From positions 1 to 59,127 of the forward strand of contig JBBHKE010000344.1 of the NCBI GenBank assembly GCA_037447655.1: a DNA stretch of 59,127 nucleotides, read 5' to 3'. The first letter of the stretch is position 1, and every line of letters starts with the position of its first letter. Of this stretch, positions 24,096 to 40,833 are shown piece after piece. The DNA comes from Zygnema cylindricum. Its lineage: Eukaryota; Streptophyta; Zygnematophyceae; Zygnematales; Zygnemataceae. The notes below the pieces were generated by a model that saw only the letters and a list, made by a program, of their open reading frames with translations, was not told the DNA's origin and did not search any database. The position numbers were made by a program, and so were the translations under genes.

Positions 24096-24851
24096 GGCGA
24101 CCTTAGCGAAAAAGTAGTTGGGTTGATTATTGAGGGCCGTATTGTTTCGTACATGTCCGTACCATTTTTTTTTTCCAAGGAAAACATTTTTATGGTAAAA
24201 TCTCAAAGGTTGGAGGCGTAAAAGCTGACCGTCGGATGCCATTACACTATTATCCGAGATGCTACGTCGCCAACCTTACAGTCTGTGGCCACCGTTCACA
24301 GTGAGGACACTTTTGCACAGACTGAACGTGTGGAAATGGGCCGCGTGGAAAAGGAAAAAAAATCCTCGATGAACGCGCGCTTATGTGCGTGCACGTCGCA
24401 CGGGCCATGTACCTTTAGCCAAGGTGGAGGCGAATCCGCCGAAATGATCCTGTCACGCTCCCACAATCAAAGTGTCGCCGCCGCCTTTTTGTTGTTGCGT
24501 TTTGAAATTTTGAATAGTACATTATAATGCCCTCTGTACGAGTCATTGATTACCTTCGGTAGTACAGATATTACCTCCGGTGGTACAGATATTACCTCCG
24601 CTCGTACATATTGCGTTTAGACTTTGCAAGTTTGCATTCGAAGATTCTTTCCTGATTTTTAGAATCTAATATTAACCCACGTGTTACCAACCAGAATGAG
24701 CCACGCAAATAAAAAGTGGTTTACTGGCACGACTTAATGGAAGGCACGCCCTTCAACCTAATGGAAGGCACGCCCTTCAACCTAATGGAAGGCACGCCCC
24801 TTCAGTAAACGTATCCGTACAATTACTGAAACGCATAATGGAAGTCCGACC
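24096..24851 (+). mobile_element. TIR element (TYAA family) at the FkbM upstream side of arm 2
   Basis: About 75% of its length aligns by eye with 54685-55372, sharing TAGCGAAAAAGT near the left end, the GTACATTTTTTTTT-type stretch, the block around CACGCTCCCAC and GAATGAGCCACGCAAAT. The borders are flanked by TCAA on both sides (24092-24095 and 24852-24855). Near the right end lies a 24-bp tandem repeat in three copies (about 24735-24803). It encodes no transposase. Confidence 0.7.
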
Positions 24852-25914
24852 TCAAAACGAAACAAAGATTGATCGCTAAGCTACGGTTACATGGGCACAT
24901 AACAGAAGGGAAGCAAAGTCAAAAAGGGAAGACGCCAAACGTTGACATACATCAATACGACATTTCACGATGACGTAAATTGTACTTTCAATCTCTACAC
25001 TTTCTTCGACCACATACGATTATCTCGATGGGGCATCCGATTTTTGAGGAAAACGACAAAACATTTTTATCACTTAAGCATATATCGTACATACCCTAAA
25101 CCACATTGCCGACGTCACGGAAACACTTCAAGTGCTCGCAATTACATTTCTCCGTACGGTACGGAGTTCATGGCACTTGAAGGGTTTCGCTGAACCGTAA
25201 AGCGAAAGTTTCGACGCCCGCCACCTGTGGTCCCCTCGGGGTAGGCGACGAAAAAAATACCCCGCAGCCACTACCAGAACGTGATGCGTCACTACAAGTA
25301 CAGGAATGTACGTTACAGTACTGTACCGTACTGTCCTGTAGTAAGCCATCCGCGCCAATACAGATTCCTTATTCCGTATGACTTTGTCGGTTGGTCCTAG
25401 TGACTTCATTTGGTTTGGCTTTCTGGATGTACGGACAAGGGTTCTCGCTTGTCATTGAATGACCCAAGCGGATGCTTTTGTCGATTTGCAGTATGGGAAG
25501 CGGTTGTCGGTTCCGAGAAATCTGGAGGTAAAAGTAAACAACATTGCTCACCCAAACTCCCGTCCGAAAAAATACTTTCAAATATTAGTACTTTGCAAAC
25601 CGCTTTCAGTATTATATAATAGAAATATGCGCTCTGATTCTGTACGAATAATTTCGTACTGCTGTCGCCTGTCGGCTTGGTGCCGTCTACATTGGGGAAA
25701 AGGTACTGCGACGGTCGCACGTACGTGTTTACGGGACAAATATCAAAGGTACGAAAGCGCACTAAACTGCACTAAACATTGTACGAAGATTCGAACCACA
25801 GTACGGACAATCGTTCAAGCTTACTTGTACCTTTAGCACTTGGCGAGACGCTTGCAAGCCCGCTAAAAATGTACTCTTTCGCACGTGCGAGGGAGTCGCG
25901 GGGTTTTTCACTCC

Positions 25915-25922
25915 TACATAAA
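25915..25922 (+). promoter_or_regulatory. TATA-like element upstream of copy B
   Basis: TACATAAA lies about 160 bp before the start codon and is followed by a (TCTCCC)n pyrimidine tract at 25958-25990. The pseudogene has TATATAAA at the same position. Evidence is positional. Confidence 0.35.
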
Positions 25923-26081
25923 TCATTTTGTTGTACCGAAGTTTTACAAGCTCAGATCTCTCCCTCTCTCTCCCTCTCTCTCCCTCCCTCATCTTTCCCC
26001 TGGTTGTTTTTTCGTTCGTTTAGTACTACCACACTATACTACCCAACACCCAGTTTCTACATAGAACCTCGAATTTCTAAA

Positions 26082-31191
<5,110 letters not shown>

Positions 31192-31343
31192 ATCTTTAAT
31201 ATCCACTAAAAAAAAAAAGAAAGAGGGGAGAGATAGTGGGAGAAGGGTGGAAGGGAGAGGGTGGGGATTGGGGGAGTGAGGGACAAAAAGGTCACCAGAA
31301 AAAAAAAAACAGGTTAAACGCTTGTACCTGGTTGTTACCTCTT

Positions 31344-31349
31344 AATAAA
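31344..31349 (+). terminator. AATAAA polyadenylation signal of copy B
   Basis: AATAAA about 155 bp after the stop, followed by a second AATAAA-like word in an A-rich stretch. Position fits an mRNA 3' end. Confidence 0.5.
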
Positions 31350-32509
31350 AAAAATAAAAGAGGCGTGGAGGTAGAGGGGTGGAAAGAGAGGGGTGGGGGG
31401 AAGAGAGAGAGCGGTGGGGGAGAGGGACAAAAAGGAAACCCGAAGAAAAAGCAGGTTAAGAGCTAAATGAAAAGCTAAGACAAGAAGTTGAAATCTTATT
31501 TCCTCTGTTTTTATCTTTTTTAGCTGCCCGAATTTCTTTAGTTGCCCGGATTTCATTTACGTTTCGGTTCCATCTTTTGATTAGCAAAACTTTAAATCTT
31601 GTTTGCTTTTTTTTACCTTTGTAGAGTTTTTCTGTTCCAATTTAGAAGTGTACATCATAATTAAAAAAAAAAAAGCTTGACCAAATTTAGTGTAGACTTT
31701 TTACGTAGTTTTGTAGACTCAATTGTGGAATGAATAGTAAATATTTGCATTTCAAATGTATTCTCATGATTTATACAATTTTTTTCCTCCAATCTGCTCC
31801 CTTTTTGGTTGACATGAAATGATTTTAATGACATTTTGATTTTCCGTTATTCTATTTGTTTTATTTGGGCAAGGTTTTATTATTATTATTATTATTATTA
31901 CTTTAAAAGTCGTGATTGTATTCCAAACAAATGGAATTATTTGATGCTGTCGGGTTCTTTCATTCAGATTGTATTTTTCTTTTTGTTAAATTTTAGCCTT
32001 TACAGGAAAAGTTCCGCTGCTTTCTATTTTCCCAATTGTTGACATCTATTAATTTAGATTTTGAGATTTAAATCTGTATTTTTGTTTTTCAGGTTGTTTT
32101 TTTTTTTTTTTTTTTTTTTTTCGTGCTCGTTGTAATTTACCAACAAATTTCATGCATCAGATGCTGCAAAATAGAGGATGAAATTAGACATTTTCAGTGA
32201 TTTTGTATAAGTAGCAAAATAATAAACTTTCTTAACATGTTTTTCTTTATTTTATATGAACGCGGTATTTCCACATTACAAATATTGTTTTTTGAAATGC
32301 AATGGGTATGAGCAAACTGTTGGCATTATGCGATCTCAGGCGATCCATCAGTATCGACAGATATTCACTCGTGTGACGTGAGGTGACGGATCTAAACATA
32401 TGGAGTTAAAGCGACGATCCCACGAATCGCGAAATTGAGGTGTCGCTAAGCTTTTACTTATAATTTATTTCTTCTGCAATTGTATTGAAAGCTCTTTATG
32501 AGCAGAAAC
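31350..32509. other. 3' flank of copy B, no gene seen
   Basis: AT-rich, mirror of 10086-11255. It holds a (TAT)n tract at about 31879-31901 and a T run at about 32098-32120. No coding region is supported. Confidence 0.6.
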
Positions 32510-33599
32510 AAAAACTTTTATGCCACATAAAGCTGGGAAACCGACCAGAAAGCGATTATTTAAATTGAAAGTGATCAAGAAGTCGCCATCCTGCCAATCA
32601 AAAAATCTGTCTGGCAAGTTGGTAAGCACTCTGAAACTGATTCCACGTTTCCAAGATTGAAGATGGCGGTGAATCCTCTAAAACCACCTCTCATGAAAAT
32701 CTTCCTATTTCACCACCTATCCCTGAACAAATCCCAGAAGCAATTTTCAATGAGAAAATTCGATTAAGGCGCAGCATAGGAGAAAATAGCAGAGAGATTG
32801 TCTTATGGCCGAATTCAGGAAATTATTTAGAAATCTGGCCATTTTATTTTTGAAGCTAAATTTAATGAGTTTTTTGCATAGCAAATACTGAGCGAGACTC
32901 TGAAGAGTGATCCAAATTCCTATTCAGAGGCTCGAGGATCAAGGGATTGGGAAACAAAGTAGAAACCGGCTTGGGAGAAAGAGTTCAAGTCAATAGTTAA
33001 TAATGATACATTTGAAGAAGTCTCGAAGCCCGTCAGCAAGAAAGCCATTGATTCTAGGTGGGTCTTTTAATCATAGAACAGGTTCTTCCGGAGAAATTCT
33101 AAAATATAACGCACGATTGGTAGGTAAAGGTTTTCAGCAGAAAGAAAGCAAAGCATAGACTATACAGAAACATATGCACCAGTTGTGAAGTTCGACTCAT
33201 TACGCATGCTTGTTGCTATTGCAGCCGCGAGTCGAAAGTACATCCACCAGATGGACGTTGGAACTATCTTTCGAATGGTGACTAAGAATAAAAGGTACAT
33301 ATGAAGGTTCTAGAGGAGGTTCCCTCTAAGGCTGGAATGGTGTAGCGACTCAGGAAATCTCCATATGGTTTGAAAGAAGCACCCCGAACTTGGTATTGGA
33401 AACTTCGTGAGGTACTTATTGCTTTCGGTTTTTACGTACTGTTTTTGATTCAAGGGTTTATGTGAAAGGTCATGGAAGTGAAGAAATCTTATTTAGTTCT
33501 TAGGTTGATGATTTCTTTATGATCTCTGATAGTTTGGACAAAATCGAAGGATTAAAAGTTTATATGAGAACACATTTTAAGGTTGCGGATTTAGGGAAG
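32510..33599 (+). pseudogene. Decayed Ty1/copia linker-RT fragment, part 1 (arm 2 copy)
   Basis: Frames contain the copia linker (PISPPIPEQIPEA, RLRRSIGENS) and the RT N-terminal part (WEKEFKSIVNNDTFEEV, KKAIDSRWVF, a broken KYNARLVxKGFQQKE region), then VDDFFMISDSLDKIEGLKVY, which contains the catalytic VDD, and FKVADLGK. Multiple stops are present. The reading is interrupted at 33600 by the solo LTR and resumes at 35298 with KYILGIEI, the block that normally follows in copia RT. Confidence 0.82.
33596..33599. repeat. Target-site duplication GAAG, left copy
   Basis: GAAG immediately before the solo LTR; the right copy is at 35298-35301. Confidence 0.75.
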
Positions 33600-35297
33600 T
33601 GTCATGCCGTATCTCGTCGGCTATTTTAGTTGTTTATATTAGGACGGGCAACCGCTACACTAATTTGTATTTGGGTATTATCTGGGTTTCGCAGGACCGT
33701 ACGACGTGTACCGTACGACCTACATTTTCCGTGATTTCCGGGATGGCGATTTGGATCGTACCCGCGGTCCTACCGTACGACGTATATTTTCCGCGATTTC
33801 CGCCGACGGCGGATTTGATTATTTCGCGTCGTTCGTACGACTTACGTCGACCGAAATTCCCGCGGCCACAAATTAGACCGTACTTGCGGTCCTGCCGTAC
33901 CTTATTTATTTCTCCAGTATTTCTCACCGACAACTGCCGTACTTATTTATGTTTTTCCGGATTTCTCGCCGACGACACCTTTTCGAATTGCATCGAGACA
34001 AACAAACTTACCGTACTATATATATTTTGCGCGATTCTCGCCGACGGTAGCTTTGGTCATTTCACGTCGACCGTACGACTCATATTTTCCAGAATTCGCG
34101 CGACGACAAAGTGGACCGTATCTGCGGTCCTGCCTTACAAGCTTTCATTTCCCTGAATCCCGGCCGACATCAAATTTTAATCATTTCGCGTGGAGTAGCA
34201 TCTCAACCATCGACACAAAGTATGCGGTTTTTGTAATATCACATTTGGACCGTCGACGCAAGTGACAGACAAATCGACTGTCAGTTCTGACAAATTAACG
34301 TCATTGGACTATTTTAAGTCGTGAACCATTTGGAGGTTCACGCATTCACATGTAGATAGGAAGGGTTTTAATCCGTAGGTTATAGATTCTGTAACGTAGG
34401 GCATAGGATTTCGGCTTCCTATTGGCTGAATCCAAACTAGACGCAAATATTGACATAACACGCTGTACTCTGATTGGCTTGTTTTCGCTAGGCGTAGTTT
34501 TTGTTACTTAGTTCATTTCTTATCATTTCCTGCACACAATTTTCAAGTGCGGGAATTATTCATTTGATTTATTTTCAGTATTGAGGATTCTCTGCAGCCA
34601 TCTTTTTATTTGTAAAATTGTCCGGACAGCTTAGAGGCGATTTTCTGCCTTTGCGTGAAGCGTCTAGTTTTCTATTACATTATCAATATCTTGTAAAGCC
34701 TTACAAATTAATCTATACGGCTTCGGCCAAGACCTACACGGTTTCCCTTCACTTTTCTCATCTTTTTGAGTGGATTTCGACTGCGATCTCACAACACAAA
34801 CTTCTTTTCCCGATTGTGGTTGAACTTTAATTAGTGTGGAAGTTGCATTTTGGGGTTATTGTTGTGTTGTTTTTATTTATTGTGATTGTGTATTTATTTC
34901 TATTTGGCTTTTGCGCATCTTTTGAGTTTGGTTATCTCAAACCTCATAAGTGTCGGGCATATTGTCATTTTCCGTTTTTATTTATCTTTCTCGGTTGTTT
35001 ATGCTTTGATTTATTCTATTTAAGTATAAATTCAGATTATCCTTGATAAGATAACTCCTGCAAGGAATATAAATAGATCGTGGGGCCTAGTGGTCATCCA
35101 TCGGCAATAAACCGACCTAACCATAACCAGCTAAGTCGTTGACCTTTCTTTTTCTTCCACCTTGCCTGTTGATGTATTGACCCATTTTTACTTTTATGAT
35201 TTATTTCATTTACGATATCTCGCTATCATTTGAGTTTAAGTTGAGCACAGCTGATGATATTGCATGCATCTTCATGTTATTTGACACATGCACGACA
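33600..35297. mobile_element. Solo LTR, 1698 bp
   Basis: Begins TGTCATG and ends CACGACA (TG...CA with a short inverted terminal match), is flanked by GAAG on both sides and interrupts a copia RT frame. Near the right end, ATAAATAG (about 35070) and AATAAA (about 35105) resemble the TATA box and polyadenylation signal of an LTR. Arm 1 carries the uninterrupted site (near 9017), so the insertion postdates the duplication. No internal retroviral-like coding is present. Confidence 0.75.
33695..34150. repeat. Degenerate minisatellite rich in CCGTACGAC
   Basis: About four diverged units of roughly 118-124 bp. Each contains a GGTCCT(A/G)CCGTAC core, a TATTTTCCGCGATTTCCG-type block and GATTATTTCGCGTCG. 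It lies inside the solo LTR. Confidence 0.7.
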
Positions 35298-35440
35298 GAA
35301 GGCAAAATACATCTTGGGCATTGAAATCATTTGAGATAGCAATGGATGCATTAAGTTGAGTAGGAACAATATTGTGAAAAGTTCCAACTAGATTTCAAAT
35401 GTTAGATGCTAAACCTTTTGAAAGTACTCAAATTTGGGAT
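35298..35440 (+). pseudogene. Decayed Ty1/copia RT fragment, part 2
   Basis: Continues the RT frame after the solo LTR (KYILGIEI, then a CIKLS-type segment), the conserved block following the palm in copia RT. It then passes into the foldback repeat near 35450. Confidence 0.7.
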
Positions 35441-35497
35441 TATTATCTTTTCGACCCTCTTCCACGTCACACCAGCTTCTTCACACTTGTACTGAAA

Positions 35498-36967
35498 TCA
35501 CCTCGCGAGGTTATTTTAAAAAAAGTAATAGCCAATTGACGAATAGCAAAACAGTATTGCACGCGTGAAACATCTTTGAAATTTTTTGCACGATGGAAAG
35601 TACACGCTATTTTATTCCTTGCTCGACACGCGCATATACGTACGAAAATGACAAGCATGTACGAAAAAAAAAAAATCGTTGGGGTCTCGGACCTCCACTT
35701 TAATTCATGGGTCCGTTGCAAAAGTTTTCGTCGTCCTCATCTCTCCCTCTTTCCCACTCAACCGCTCCTCTTTCTCTCTTCTCTAAATGAAATGCAACAA
35801 TACTAGTATCAAATGATTTTTTTTTTTTTTTTTTTTTTTTATATTTTTGGTCTTAGTTTGATGGCATATCAAATGATAAAAGATAAGAAAAAGAAATCGG
35901 GAGGCCATGGCGGAAAGTTTACGTACTAATGACGTCACAAGATAGCATGGCTTCGCAATGTCACAAAACCCTAAACATCTACAATGTCACAAAAAATTCG
36001 ACGTCTACAAATGTCGCCGTTTTTGTAGACATCATGAATTTTCATAAGTTTTGTAGTCGTCTATTTTGTTTCATGGTCTGTCGCACTTTTTGTTGTCGTC
36101 TACAATTGTTACACATTTAACATAACCAAGGCCCAAGTAACAATTTCGTTCTTCAACATAGGAACACTTTGAAGAGTACACTGTAAAATCTGAGCTAAAA
36201 TCCAAAGTAACATTGTAAAGTTTAGGTTACATGGGCATACCGCCTAAAGACACTTTCCCAGGTAATTTAAACTTAGTCTTATTACCTTGTTTTTTAGCGA
36301 AGATTTTTTGTACTACTTTCAAAGCGTTCCGTTGTAACGCAATGAAACCGTTACTTTTCATTGTGACAGATGTGGACGTGGGTGTAATTTGCAACGGTTG
36401 TAGATGATTACAAAACTTGCGACAATTGATGACGTTTACAAAATAGCGGCAGTTGTGGGTGTCTAGCTTCTTGTGACATTGTAGATGTTTAGGATTTGTG
36501 ACGTTTGACGTCATGCTCACTTATTACAGCCTCGACGTCACTAATCCCAAAACTTTTCCCCATGGTTTCTCGATTTTGTTTTTTAGTCCTTTCTCACTAT
36601 ACTTGCCATCAAAATACGCCCAATGACAGTCGAAAGTTGTATTTTTCATAAATATTTCATATGATACCATTATTGTTGTTTTTCATTGCAAGAATTGTGA
36701 GATAGACGTGGTAATGGGAGAGGGAAAGAGAAAGAGGCGCCTTCAAGGACTTCGCTTTTGACGAAATGGGGTCCGTTGGTTGAGACCCCTCCATGGCCCC
36801 TGTGCGAAAAAAAAGTGCACGAAAAATTGTACCCACATGCTGTAAATGTGCATCGCGTTTTTATCTAATACTCTGTGCAAAAAAAAAAAAATTCTCCGAC
36901 GAGTGCGACAATGTTTGTCTACTCGTTCACATCATGAAACTTTACTAAAAATCACCTCGCGAGGTGA
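35498..36967. repeat. Foldback repeat, arm 2 copy
   Basis: Inverted counterpart of 7424-8895. The outer palindrome TCACCTCGCGAGGTGA is at 36952-36967 and its partner near 35498 reads TCACCTCGCGAGGTTA. A T run lies at 35818-35840. Two open frames (35929-36120 and 36520-36227) are made of the same repeated GTCTACAA/GACGTC words and are not supported as genes. Confidence 0.65.
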
Positions 36968-37254
36968 GAGTATGTCCCCATGTGCAAAAGTGATGGTTTT
37001 TTCCCGTTGTTTTCTTGTAAAACTTAGTGCCGTACCGCTTAAGTTACAGCCATACAAAGAAACAAAAATAAATAGAAGTACATTTTGCGTCATCGTTTGA
37101 ACCTTGAATGTACTAAATGTTGCCGTTTTGTGTTTTTCGACCCACAACCAGGTCAATAAATGTCATCTTCAAACTTTTCTTTAAAACACATCGGCGATGT
37201 GTTTTAAATCAAAGTATTTTCGCTAAACAAATAGAAACACATATTCGCACGTGT

Positions 37255-38264
37255 AACAGTAATAACGGATCGAACTTGTTCGTAAAAGGATATTTAGGTG
37301 TTATGATTATAGAGTACTAAATTTGGTAGACGTCCGCGAAAGAATCACGCGATTTGGAGTTATATATCAAAAGTTATAGCAGTGGGTGTATTTAGGCGAC
37401 AGCGCGGGGTCTAAATAACAGGCGGGTATCATTGAAACGGGTTAAGGGTCAAATTAGTACCGAAATTTCGCGTGCACGTTTCATAAAGTTCTAATGAAAC
37501 GTTTAGTATGCACGGTGGTTCGTTTCGTACAATTTTTAGTACGAAACGTCACTTTGACTTAAGGGAATTTCGAAGGAAGTTTCGCGTGCGAAATTTGTGA
37601 CGCACGATCGTGCGAAGTCGCGTTTCGTTTGGCGCGCACTTTTGCACGAAAATGTTACGTAGTGAAACGTAGCGTTTGACTGGTTAGTAAAGTGCTAAGT
37701 AGTTAGTAATAGATTTCGCACGTTTTTGCATTGGTTAGTCCGAGTCCCAGCTGATCAATGATTGGCCCAGGTAAAAGCCTCTTCAAACGGAGCGTTGACT
37801 CTAGCCTGGCTAGTCCAGGGCGATGATGGATAAATAATGAAGTCCAAGAGGAGAGTAAACATCTTTTCCTTCGGGAAAGTTTGTGGAAATTCTGACTAAT
37901 CTTGGTCCTGAGCGATTAAAACCAAATTGGAGCATTGGCATTTTGGCATTGAAATCTTTTACAAACTAAGTAGTGTTTTAGTAGTTAAGAGATAGAATTA
38001 TTAAGAGTGGAGAGTAGAGGAAAACACTTTAATAAGAAGGGTTGAGCCACGAGGGCAAGAGACCAAGCTAATGTTATGTGGACAAAAGCTTCTTCTAATT
38101 TAAAGTTTATCCTTATGTGAGTGTTTTCCAATGTGGATGAGTATTTTCCAATGTGTGGAATGTGTGGTTGAAATTGATTGAAGTATTGGGATTTTTTGAG
38201 AGGTTAGAAATCCTATTACAGCACGTGTCGTAATTTTCAAAAGAAATCAAACGATTTCAAGGGA
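37255..38264. other. Intergenic, no gene seen
   Basis: This stretch lies just outside the inverted duplication. It holds repeated GAAACG/TTTCGT words (37430-37700) and otherwise no recognised feature or coding. Confidence 0.55.
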
Positions 38265-38267
38265 TGA

Positions 38268-38358
38268 GGAAAAGTACACGATTCGCTATATTTTATCCGT
38301 TTGCGTTCAGTACCACGAAAAAAAGTACACAATTTGTTATGTTTTATCCGTTTTTGTC
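38268..38358 (+). repeat. Short tandem duplication, about 55 bp period
   Basis: Two copies of an AAAAGTACACRATTYGYTAT...TTTTATCCGTTT block start near 38272 and 38325. Confidence 0.6.
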
Positions 38359-38796
38359 TTGTCGGGATTGTCGGGATTTTTTTTTCCAGGGGTTTCGAAT
38401 GCCATTTCACGTCGACCAGATTGGAGAGGCAACGTCAAAGCGCACCTTCTTCAACCACCAAAGGACACTGGCTGGAAGGCGGTACGTCTACAATGACGTC
38501 ACAAGTATTGTCGACTTATACAATCATCACAAACATAAGTTACGATTTTGTTCTTAGGGGGTGTTGCCATGCATTAAAATATCGACTTTTCTTTGTCGTT
38601 TTGCCCCAAAATTCAGCGAACTTTGAGAAAATATTTAGCCGTACGAGAAAATCATTTTTACAAAACTACAGTTAAGGTCAATTCGATACTTCGAGTGTAC
38701 TACATAATTGTCGTCATGTGAATGCATTTCGGCGTTTTCCTCTTTTCGACACCCGGGCAAGAGAATCCAGCCCATAAAAAAACTTCATAAAAAATC

Positions 38797-39420
38797 ATCT
38801 CGAGAGGTTGTTTCTAGTTCAAGTATCGCCCAAACAGCGAATGAAAAACAACCCACGCACGCGCCACACGAGTGGGAAAATTTTAGGACGAGGGAGAGTA
38901 CTCGCTATTTTTCTCCCTACCCGTCACGCGCATGTACGGAAAATACGAGCATGTACGGAAAAAAATCTGGAGGGGTCTCGGACCTCCACTTCCATTCATG
39001 GGTCCTTTGAAAAAATTTGCGCCGTCGTCGCCTCTCCCCTCTCCCCCTCACACTATCGCTTTTATCTCACACTTTTTAGAATGAGACACGACAACACAGG
39101 TATTAAATTGAAAAATCTTTGATAAATATTGATTTTGACAATTTTTTGGTTTTTTTTAATGTCAAGTCGAGTGAGAAAAGTATAAAAACCGGAATCGGGA
39201 AACCATGGCGGAAAGTTCTTGAATTAGAGACGTCGACGTTGTCACAAGTGAGCATGACGTCACAATGTTACCAAACCCTGAAAATCTACAATTTCACAAA
39301 AATCGAGACGTCTACAACTGTCGTTGTTTTTGTTGGCGTCATTAATCGTCGGAAGTTGCGTTCGTCTTCAATGGTCACAAGTTGTACCTACGTCTACAAC
39401 CGTCACATGTCATAGTTAGG
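38797..39420. repeat. Partial foldback repeat copy
   Basis: Contains the outer palindrome-like word TCATCTCGAGAGGTTG, the GGGTCTCGGACCTCCACTT block, CCATGGCGGAAAGTTCTTG and the GTCTACAA/GACGTC words in the same order as the arm repeats, but only one half of the foldback is present. Confidence 0.65.
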
Positions 39421-39529
39421 ATTGCATTTTCTCACATTGGAAATTTTGAACGCTCTTCAAAGTAGCACGGAGAATCTTCACTACAGCCCAAAATACTTTA
39501 TCAAAGTAACGATTACATGGGAAATCCCC

Positions 39530-39587
39530 TTAAGCATATGCCGTACATACCCTAAACCATATTGCCAACGTCACAGAACACCTCAAG
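39530..39587 (+). other. FkbM upstream region of third locus, part 1
   Basis: Homologous to arm 2 positions about 25080-25130 (CATACCCTAAACCA, ACGTCACRG). It is interrupted at 39588 by a TIR element and resumes at 40484. Confidence 0.7.
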
Positions 39588-40483
39588 CATAAATGTTTCA
39601 TTCGTACGGATTTTGATATTTTTACGAAATTTCGTTATTTTTTTTAGATTTTTGAATCTTTCGATAAATCCGTATACTTTTTGTACGGACAAAACGTACT
39701 AATATTATGTACGGAAATTTCAAAAAAATCTGCGCTCTAAGTTTGAAAGAAATTTGTATGGTACAAATACAACGTACAGAAATTTATAAAAAGTGACGTT
39801 TCATTTCTGCGTGCGAAGTTTGAAACAAATTTGTACGGTTTATCATTACAACGAAGCCGCCATTGAATCCACCATTGAAGGCTCGATTGAAGCCACACTT
39901 GAAGCTTCCACGAACCTCTTCACAGGTAACCATGTCTAAGCCTCGAGGAGCAGAGTGGGAGCATGTTAAGGGTCCAAAGGGATATGATATATATTTTTTT
40001 TCAATTATGATTTTGTCATTATTCAATTTGAAATACAAAAATGGTTATTTTTTGCTTCAATTGTAAATTTGTGAATGTTGACACGTTGTAATAGCGCCGG
40101 CATGGCGCAGGGAGGGCGTCGGCGCTGACTTGGTGCTGGGAAGACGCCGGCGCTGCCTCGGCGCTGGCGACGAGTCCAATGCCACCAAGGCAGTCTAGTC
40201 CCTGACGTAGTCTGATCGCTGGTCTGATCGCTGGTTGCAGGTTCATTGTCCAGCAAAGAGACAGTGACGTCGCTAGTTTTCGTTTAGAACTTTTGAAATT
40301 TTGATTAAGTTGTCATGGTATTTTTCATTATCGATTAAATGTTTTACTTATTTTTTATTATTATTTTTAGTATGGAGTCAAAGTTGGTCAACGCATTTTA
40401 AAATTTTTTGAACCGTGTCATGCGCATATTCGTTATTTTTTTGGCGTTTCATGCGTGCGTTTTATGCGCACGAGACATCTATG
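39588..40483. mobile_element. Non-autonomous TIR element, 896 bp, 8-bp TSD
   Basis: Left end CATAAATGTTTCATTCG; the inverted right end is CATAGATGTCTCGTGCG (13 of 17 match). Flanks are ACCTCAAG (39580-39587) and ATCTCAAG (40484-40491), an 8-bp duplication with one mismatch. The arms carry the uninterrupted site (about 25127). Interior holds GTACGGA-rich sequence and a GC-rich GGCGCTG repeat near 40097-40170. 8-bp duplications are typical of hAT and P superfamilies; no transposase is encoded. Confidence 0.65.
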
Positions 40484-40833
40484 ATCTCAAGTGCTCGCAG
40501 TTACGGATTTCATGGCACTCGAAGTGTTTTGCAAAACCGCAAAGCGAAAGATTTGACGCGCGCCACCTGTGGTCATCTCGGGGGGGAGTTGTACCACCTT
40601 CTGCTAGGCGACGAAAAAAGTACCCGCAGCGAATCCTAAAACGTGAAGCGTCACTACAAGTACAGTTCTGTACTGTACTGTAGTAAGCCATCCGCGCCAA
40701 TAGACATTCCTCATTCCGTATGACTTTGTCGGGTGGTCCCTGTGACTTCATTGGGGTTGGCTTTCTGTTCGTACGGACTAACGATCTTGCTTGTCATTGG
40801 CTGACGCAAGCGAATGCTTTTGCTGATTTGCAG
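40484..40833 (+). other. FkbM upstream region of third locus, part 2
   Basis: Homologous to arm 2 at about 25130-25500, including the CACCTGTGGTC block, GTACTGTACTGTAGTAAGCC and a CGCAAGCGAATGCTTTTG-type block. Confidence 0.75.

Noticed and set aside
25779-26081. In-frame upstream extension of FkbM exon 1 (ATG at 25779)
   Set aside because: It would bury the signal peptide at residue 102, it lies before the TATA-like element, and the frame is not kept in the third copy.
33599-34265. 185-residue and overlapping open frames
   Set aside because: They run through the degenerate CCGTACGAC minisatellite inside a solo LTR, on both strands.
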